Part shown: positions 58,741 through 64,000 of the stretch, one piece after another | Layout of the letters: each line of letters starts with the position of its first letter | Numbering within the stretch: position 1 is the stretch's first letter | DNA from: Lunularia cruciata | Lineage: Eukaryota > Streptophyta > Marchantiopsida > Lunulariales > Lunulariaceae | Length of the DNA stretch: 64,000 nt | Direction of reading: 5' to 3' | NCBI GenBank assembly: GCA_948567375.1 | Contig: OX419758.1 | Span: forward strand, 45,771,473-45,835,472 | The notes under the pieces: model-generated | Told to the model about the DNA's origin: nothing | The model's input: only the letters and a program-made list of their open reading frames with translations | The model's database searches: none | Program-made: the position numbers and the translations under genes

Positions 58741-60535
58741 GGTATCAACCTGTTTCTTGGGTCCCATTGATGGAGGAGATTGACTCTAAGTTGGAGTTCA
58801 ATACAAGAGTTGATTCAATTGAGAGTGCACTTGGCATGTCCGCACCATTATTGTGGGACATGGATGAGATTTATGGGGCCTCCAAAGACCCTAGGCATTA
58901 CTCTGGTACAATGGGTACCATTGAGTTGGATGACTTCATCCAAGATTTTGATAGTTGATATGATTTGCAATAAATGTGGAACCCGACTTTGTTTACACCC
59001 TTCATGGCATGGAAGGGGTTGTTTTAGCATTTGGAGGGTCTGTTGATAGACAACTACCATGAGTTTAGGAGAGCTCATTTGGAGAAGATTGAGTTATGGA
59101 GACAATATTGGTCTCCAAACTATGTCCCCATCACTTCAAGCTCAGTTTCCAAGAGTAGATCTGTTGTAGCTCTAGCTCAAGTAGTGTTGGTGCAGCTAGT
59201 GGAGGTGCACTAACTGAAGATAATGCTACCACAAGTGGAGGTACCACTATAGGAAGTGGTTTGGTATTGGAATTTAACCCCATGGTAGAGTTCTTTTAGT
59301 GTTTGAGGCAGAACTACCAAGGAGTGCGGATTGATAAGTTGAGGAGCTTGCAAGACTTCCAGCGGAAGGCTAGAGAGAGCCTATGCAAAGCATACACTTG
59401 CATGAGGCGGCTGATTAGTTTCACTCAGGGAGTTACTCAAGTCCAAGTAGTCCAATTTTGGTATGAGATATTGGACAGGGAGTTGCGACATAGAGTTCAT
59501 GATGTTATATTGTTATATTCTACTTTGCCTACTTTGGTAATGGTCTTTGGTTTGGCTGAGCGTATTGAGCTAAACATGGTAGAGGAGAGGGAGGTGACAT
59601 TAGGATTTGGTAGGGAGACCTCATCCATAGCTGTTACTTCTTCTAGAGTGCACCAGAGTGCACCATGCTCAGTTGGTTTTTGAAGACAAGGTGGACAGCC
59701 TAAATCCTATGGAGTGAGTGGAGGGCCTAGTGGAGCTAGACCCTTACCTTCATTTTCAGGTCGGCAGTAGCCATTGAGTGATGATGGTGTTGCTTGTTGG
59801 ACTTATGACGGACCTCACCATATGAGAGAGTGTCCTTAGGGTAGTGGATCTAATACCTCTGGTGCATCACAGCCAACATAGAGACAGTGTGAGCATTGTC
59901 TTAAGATTTGGTCACACTAGTGACCGGTGCTTTGACCTACACTCAAAGTTACGGAGTGGTAGGGCTATTATGGCATGTAGTGGAGGAGCTCCAATTCATA
60001 GAGGACAAGGTGGTAGAGGTCATGGTAGAGGATCTGCACCTAGTAGAGATGCGGTGCCTGCCCTTCCTTTTGATATAGCTATGGCTACTCGGATTGAGTA
60101 GTTGGAGCCAAGATTGGCTAGTATGGCTATTGCTTAGAGGAGATCAAATTTGGGTCTTGAGGTTTCCACCTCATATGCTAGTGATAGAGATGTTTTGGAC
60201 TTCATGTGTGGAGCAACACAAGTGGATGCATCTACAATGGTGATTAGGAGTGCGGTACTTGCTCCAGAGCCTAGAGGAGCATCAATGGAGTTGGACCCAT
60301 AGAGAGGAGAGGTTGGAAGACAAGTCAGACTTCCCCAATCTTTCACACTATCTGAGGCATTGCAAACGACATCCATGGCTCCTAGATGTCCCAATGCAAG
60401 TGTGGTAGGTGGTGATGGAGTGCATGATAGACTACTTGCAAGTCAACCACCTACTACTACATAGACTGAGTCTAGCATGATGTTGGGGGCAACTCAATTG
60501 ATTATGCGGTGTCATGGGGAATCGTTGGTCTTGAG
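58741..60535 (+). pseudogene. gag of element C with two zinc knuckles
   Basis: Frames 58767-58958, 59031-59213 and 59303-59683 are successive pieces of gag. The best-kept part is LRSLQDFQRKARESLCKAYTCMRRLISFTQGVTQ, then VVQFWYEILDRELRHRVHDVI, the retrotransposon gag core, followed by FGLAERIELNMVEEREVTLGFGRE. Two CCHC-like knuckles follow: CWTYDGPHHMREC (about 59794; second cysteine changed to tyrosine) and CEHC-L-FGHTSDRC (about 59889, across a one-base shift). A C-terminal stretch with LAPEPRGASMELD ends the region. Gag would coat and package the RNA. Homologues are G (780-2005) and D (55440-56830, inverted). Confidence 0.75.
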
Positions 60536-60539
60536 AGTG

Positions 60540-63042
60540 CATCGGGCACATGACTGCTCGTGCTTAGAGTGCTTTGTTATCAACGGTTCTAGCTTCCTAT
60601 AACTAGGCCCTATTGTGTTCTTTGCTCTTGCCAATCTCCTTCTTGATGGAGCATCCTAGACATGAATTTCCCTAAGTGCAGGTTCTTCTAGAGGGTTTCT
60701 CGTGTTGGCTTTGATTGGAGATTCTTCAGATTTGCTAACTAATGCCCAAGTTTGTTATCACTGGGTTCAAATGTAATGGGATAGTGGTGGGTTTTGCCTC
60801 ATGAGTCACAAGCCCATGCCCAGTTCAGATCACTGACCAGGCTAGTGCCAAGACCTGTCTATATAGCATGACTATGAGCTCCAAGAATGGAGTCCTCTCC
60901 TTGACTTTCATGGACCAGTATATCCACATTTAATCATGAGAACCCGTGTATACATCACAACACTAGCCTTTCAATGTACAATCTTGGGGAGAACTAATCT
61001 GATCCAAACTAAACAATAATCACAACCAAAGTTTTAACTGCCAAGCACATAATAGATGAAATGCATTCAGCCATGTTAAACATTATTTCTTACAGCCTGT
61101 TGTCTTCCTATTTTTGCTATCATTGTTTTGTGAATCTCTCCATGTCCTCTCTCCTAGTCTGGCCAAATACCTTGAGACTTCACCTCTCTGTCCTGTCATA
61201 GCTCCCAAGCCACTTCAAAAAATTTTCTCTTATTGATGTTATAGTGCGAGCCACACCTCCTCGGAATTTCTTCACTTCTCCTTGTCCTGCCACAACCCAT
61301 GCACAAGCCTTCAAAAATTCTCTCCACTCTTCATAGTCCTCCTGTCTAGGGCAAATATTTCTAGGCCTTTACTCTTCTTTCTGACCTCCTGAACACCTTC
61401 TGTAACATTCCTCCTTGGCAGCCTTTAGCACATCTCACAAAAATATGCCATACTCTTGCCTTCCAACTCAAGCCCACATGCCTGCAAAAAAGGTTCCCTC
61501 CTTTGACTGTTCATCCTCTCCTTCAGCATTTCTTTCTCAACAGTATTACCTTTGCAAAACCTTCCTTCTATTTCCCAGTTCATGACTTAAACCTTCAAAA
61601 TTTGCTTTGCTCTCCCTGTCCCAATTCTTGTCCCTGACCAAGCACCAACAAATTTCAAAAATACTCTCTATCACACACCTTCACTATCCTAGGCAACCCT
61701 CAAAATCTCTATTCTTTCTCACCTTCTGCCCAGGCAAAACCTTCAAAAATTGCTTTGCTCTCCTTGTCCCAAGCTCTATTAAGCCTTCATCCCTACAAAA
61801 TCCCTGTCTCACCAAGCCTTCACTCTCCTGCACATTTGCTTTGCCCTTTGAGAGCTTCTCTCTCTCTGCCCTAGCTCTGTCAAGCCTTCATTCGTGCAAA
61901 AATCTCAGTCTCACCAAGCCCTCACTCTCCTGCACATCTGCTTTGTCCTTTGAGAACTTCTCTCTCTCTCTCCTAGCTCTGTCAAGCCTTCATTCCTGCA
62001 AAATTTTTTGTCTCACCAAGCCTTCACTCTCCTGCACATTTGCTCTGCCCTTTGAGAGCTTCTCTCTCTCTGCCCTAGCTCTGTCAAGCCTTCATTCCTG
62101 CAAAAATCTCAGTCTCACCAAGCCCTCACTCTCCTGCTTCTCCCTATGAAAATTCCCCTTCCTGCTGCCAGTCACCAACCACTTCCTTCTTTCCTGCAAA
62201 AATTGCCTCCCTAAACAGCCAGTCACCAACCCACTCCTTCTTTCCTACAAAATGTTTCCTTCCTACTGCCACTCACCATCCACTTCTCTCGTTCCTATGA
62301 AAATTTGCCTCCCTAAACAGCCACTCACCAACCCACTCCTTCTTTCTTGCAAAATTTTTCCTTCATCTTGCCACTTCATCCACTTCTCTCTTTCCTGCAA
62401 AAGTTTGCCTCCTTAAACTGCTACTCACCATCCACTTCTCTCTTTCCTGCAAAATTTTACCTCCTTAAACAGCCACTCCCCAAGCAATCATTTTTTTCCT
62501 TGCAGATTTCTTTCTCTTCTCCCTCCTCTGGTCCTAGCCCTCAAATATCCTTCGAAGCTTCTTCCTGCCCTCTCCTCACTCCAAGCCGTTCCTCCTTAAT
62601 TTTCTTCCCTGTCACTCCCCACAAAGGTCTTTGCCTACTTGAAGCATCTTCCATAATGATCTTTCCTAGCAAAAGAGCTCCTGAAGTCTTTTCCCCTATA
62701 GCTTGTCCACAACAAGTGTTCTCTCGAAACATTCTCCTCAACCTTCTTTTCCCACTAAATTCCTTTTGCTCCTCCACCAAGGAAAATGCTCTTCACTCCA
62801 ATAACATAAAATACCTGAGCTCATATAACCTAACATTATTTCTCAGCTCCAGCCACACAAACAAAATCCTCAAGCTAATAACACCACAACTTTTTCCCAA
62901 CTTCACCATAACATAGTAAGTATCTCCCGTGCCAAGGTAGCAACAAACCAACTCTTGAAACCCATTGAACATGACCCCTGAACAACTTCTAAACTTGCAC
63001 ATCAAACCTCAGGGTTACATGTGTGCTATTTTCTCGACAACA
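60540..63042 (-). mobile_element. Pyrimidine/purine-biased insertion between gag and protease of element C
   Basis: About 2.5 kb separates gag from protease in C and has no gag or pol similarity. The plus strand is very C+T-rich and the minus strand is therefore purine-rich, mainly from 61200 to 62800. It contains the tandem array annotated separately. Candidate ends were not proven. TGTTATCACTGGGTT at 60752 and TCAACCAGTGACATG at 63060 are imperfect inverted repeats. Type of element unknown, and the strand call is tentative. Confidence 0.4.
61735..62500. repeat. 102-bp tandem array
   Basis: CACTCTCCTG recurs at 61821, 61923, 62025 and 62127, an exact 102-bp step, with CTCTGTCAAGCCTTCATTC and TGCAAAAATCTCAG between. 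A second family of units follows: CCTCCCTAAACAG at 62206 and 62308 (102 bp apart), then degraded half-units near 62408 and 62460. The 34-codon unit keeps a plus frame open (61607-62149), which is a by-product of the period being divisible by three. Confidence 0.9.
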
Positions 63043-63900
63043 GCGGTGCACTTTGTTTTCAACCAGTGACATGTTTACATTGGAAGTTGAGCCAACCCCA
63101 ATGTTCCGATTGGCTGCCATGCTTTGTGAGAGTAGGGATGATGCGGTTCCTACTACCAGAGCAGAGGTGGTTGATAGTGGAGCTGACTTGGTTGAGGAGC
63201 ATGGGATCCGTTCAGCAACCAGTGGTTTATGGCTAGACTAGAGGAGTTACCAGCTAGACCGGCCTTTGAGAGAGCATAATTTAAACTTGGTGTTGTCCTA
63301 TTGGATAACCAGAGGGGGGTTTTCTATTTGGTGGGACCTTCAAGGAAGGTTTGTACACCATAGAGACTCTTTTTAGACTTTGATGCCCAACCTTTTATGT
63401 TGGGGAAGGCTGCAGTAGTCAATCTGGAGTTACAAAAGATTGATGTGGAGAGGTGTTTTAGATCTAGATATCTCTATGTGGTCGTTTGACATAGTACATC
63501 ACACGTGGGGAGCATGTTGTCCAGGTTCAATGTGGTCATCCGACTGATAACTTGGTGGTGAGAGCTCAAGCTATTGCAACAATAGCTAAGGCATATGATG
63601 TGCTAGTTGGGGGAGCAATGTTATACCCCATGGGTTTCAACATTGACTATTGGGAGGAGAGAGCCTCCTATAAACCAAGTTGGCAGTCTGGTGAGGGACG
63701 GGTATGTTGCTTACCAGTACGCTTTAGTAGTGATAGTCTTGGCTCACTACAATCAGGGACCATGGCAACATCAGTTTAAGCTTTTAGTGGTGTAGTTACT
63801 TGGCCTGGTGACTTGTTGGAGGGGAACGTCCATGTAGAGGATACTTTAGTACTAGAAGAGATCACTCGGATTTGTAGTACAAGTGAAATTGTTCCATCCA
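63043..63900 (+). pseudogene. Aspartic-protease region of element C
   Basis: 63023-63241 has FTLEVEPTPMFRLAAMLCES and AEVVDSGADLVEEHGIRSA. Then, in shifted frames, LDFDAQPFMLGKAAV (about 63376-63420) sits where retropepsins have LDSGAQP, so the catalytic triad reads DFDA. KAYDVLVGGAMLYPMGFNIDYWEERASYKPSWQSGEGR (63590-63700, quoted in parts) matches the C-terminal half of the protease domain of this gypsy family. In elements of this layout the methyltransferase domain follows; here the window ends about 100 bp after the region. Confidence 0.7.
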
Positions 63901-64000
63901 CCTTGGATGTTCCATTGTGGAGTTCAAAGGAGGGATTGCAGTAGCATGCAGATCAATTGGTGCAATAGGCTTGGAGTGGAGCCTTTGTACCATCAAGAGA

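Noticed and set aside
61607-62149. 180-codon repetitive protein on the plus strand
   Set aside because: The open frame follows from a 102-bp tandem array (divisible by three) in CT-rich DNA. No evidence of coding.
60752-63074. DNA transposon with terminal inverted repeats
   Set aside because: The inverted match (CACTGG / CCAGTG core) is short and imperfect, and no target duplication or transposase was found.

Overview
This window looks like repeat-rich nuclear DNA from a land plant or close streptophyte relative. It has one intact two-gene island, plant-type spliced genes, and nested LTR and non-LTR retrotransposons filling most of the rest. The species cannot be fixed from the sequence. The divergence of the two host proteins from the flowering-plant forms I remember suggests a non-seed lineage, which is inference only.

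Host genes. A 12-exon phosphatidylserine synthase gene (PSS1, minus strand, 7180-12555) could be reassembled exon by exon with consistent phase, giving 443 codons plus stop. An intronless mitochondrial ribosomal protein L11 gene (plus strand, 13435-13881) lies head to head with it, across about 880 bp holding a double telo-box. No other host gene is secure.

Layout. 1-600: 3' end of a degenerate reverse transcriptase (RT) element. 780-2005: gag fragment of a gypsy family. 2470-4640: coiled-coil accessory ORF of a second gypsy family. 5.5-6.0 kb: (CT)36 tract and a 133-bp duplication. 7.2-13.9 kb: gene island. 15.3-20.2 kb: minisatellite and a second, longer copy of the 1-600 RT element, split by an LTR-like insertion. 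20.3-26.0 kb: decayed LINE. 26.4-32.5 kb: little recognisable. 32.5-37.7 kb: minus-strand gypsy (element B) that carries a cytosine-5 DNA methyltransferase domain upstream of its RT. 37.7-44.85 kb: minus-strand Athila/Tat-like gypsy (element F), whose LTR interrupts the methyltransferase of B and which has a coiled-coil ORF between integrase and LTR. 44.85-55.43 kb: plus-strand chromovirus (element E) with PBS, LTRs, 20-aa repeats and chromodomain, split by a fairly young minus-strand LINE (46.64-52.19 kb). 55.44-56.83 kb: minus-strand gag fragment (D) of the B family. 56.84-64.0 kb: plus-strand member of the B family (C) with LTR, gag with two zinc knuckles and protease, broken by a 2.5-kb pyrimidine-rich insertion. 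The window ends just where the methyltransferase of C should begin.

How it works together. PSS1 makes phosphatidylserine in the ER and L11 belongs to the mitochondrial large ribosomal subunit. They share a promoter interval, not a pathway. The retrotransposons record a nested history: F went into B, the E/F junction lost the 5' end of F, the LINE went into E, and C cut off D. The most unusual content is the retrotransposon-borne DNA methyltransferase and the accessory coiled-coil ORF seen in two diverged gypsy copies.
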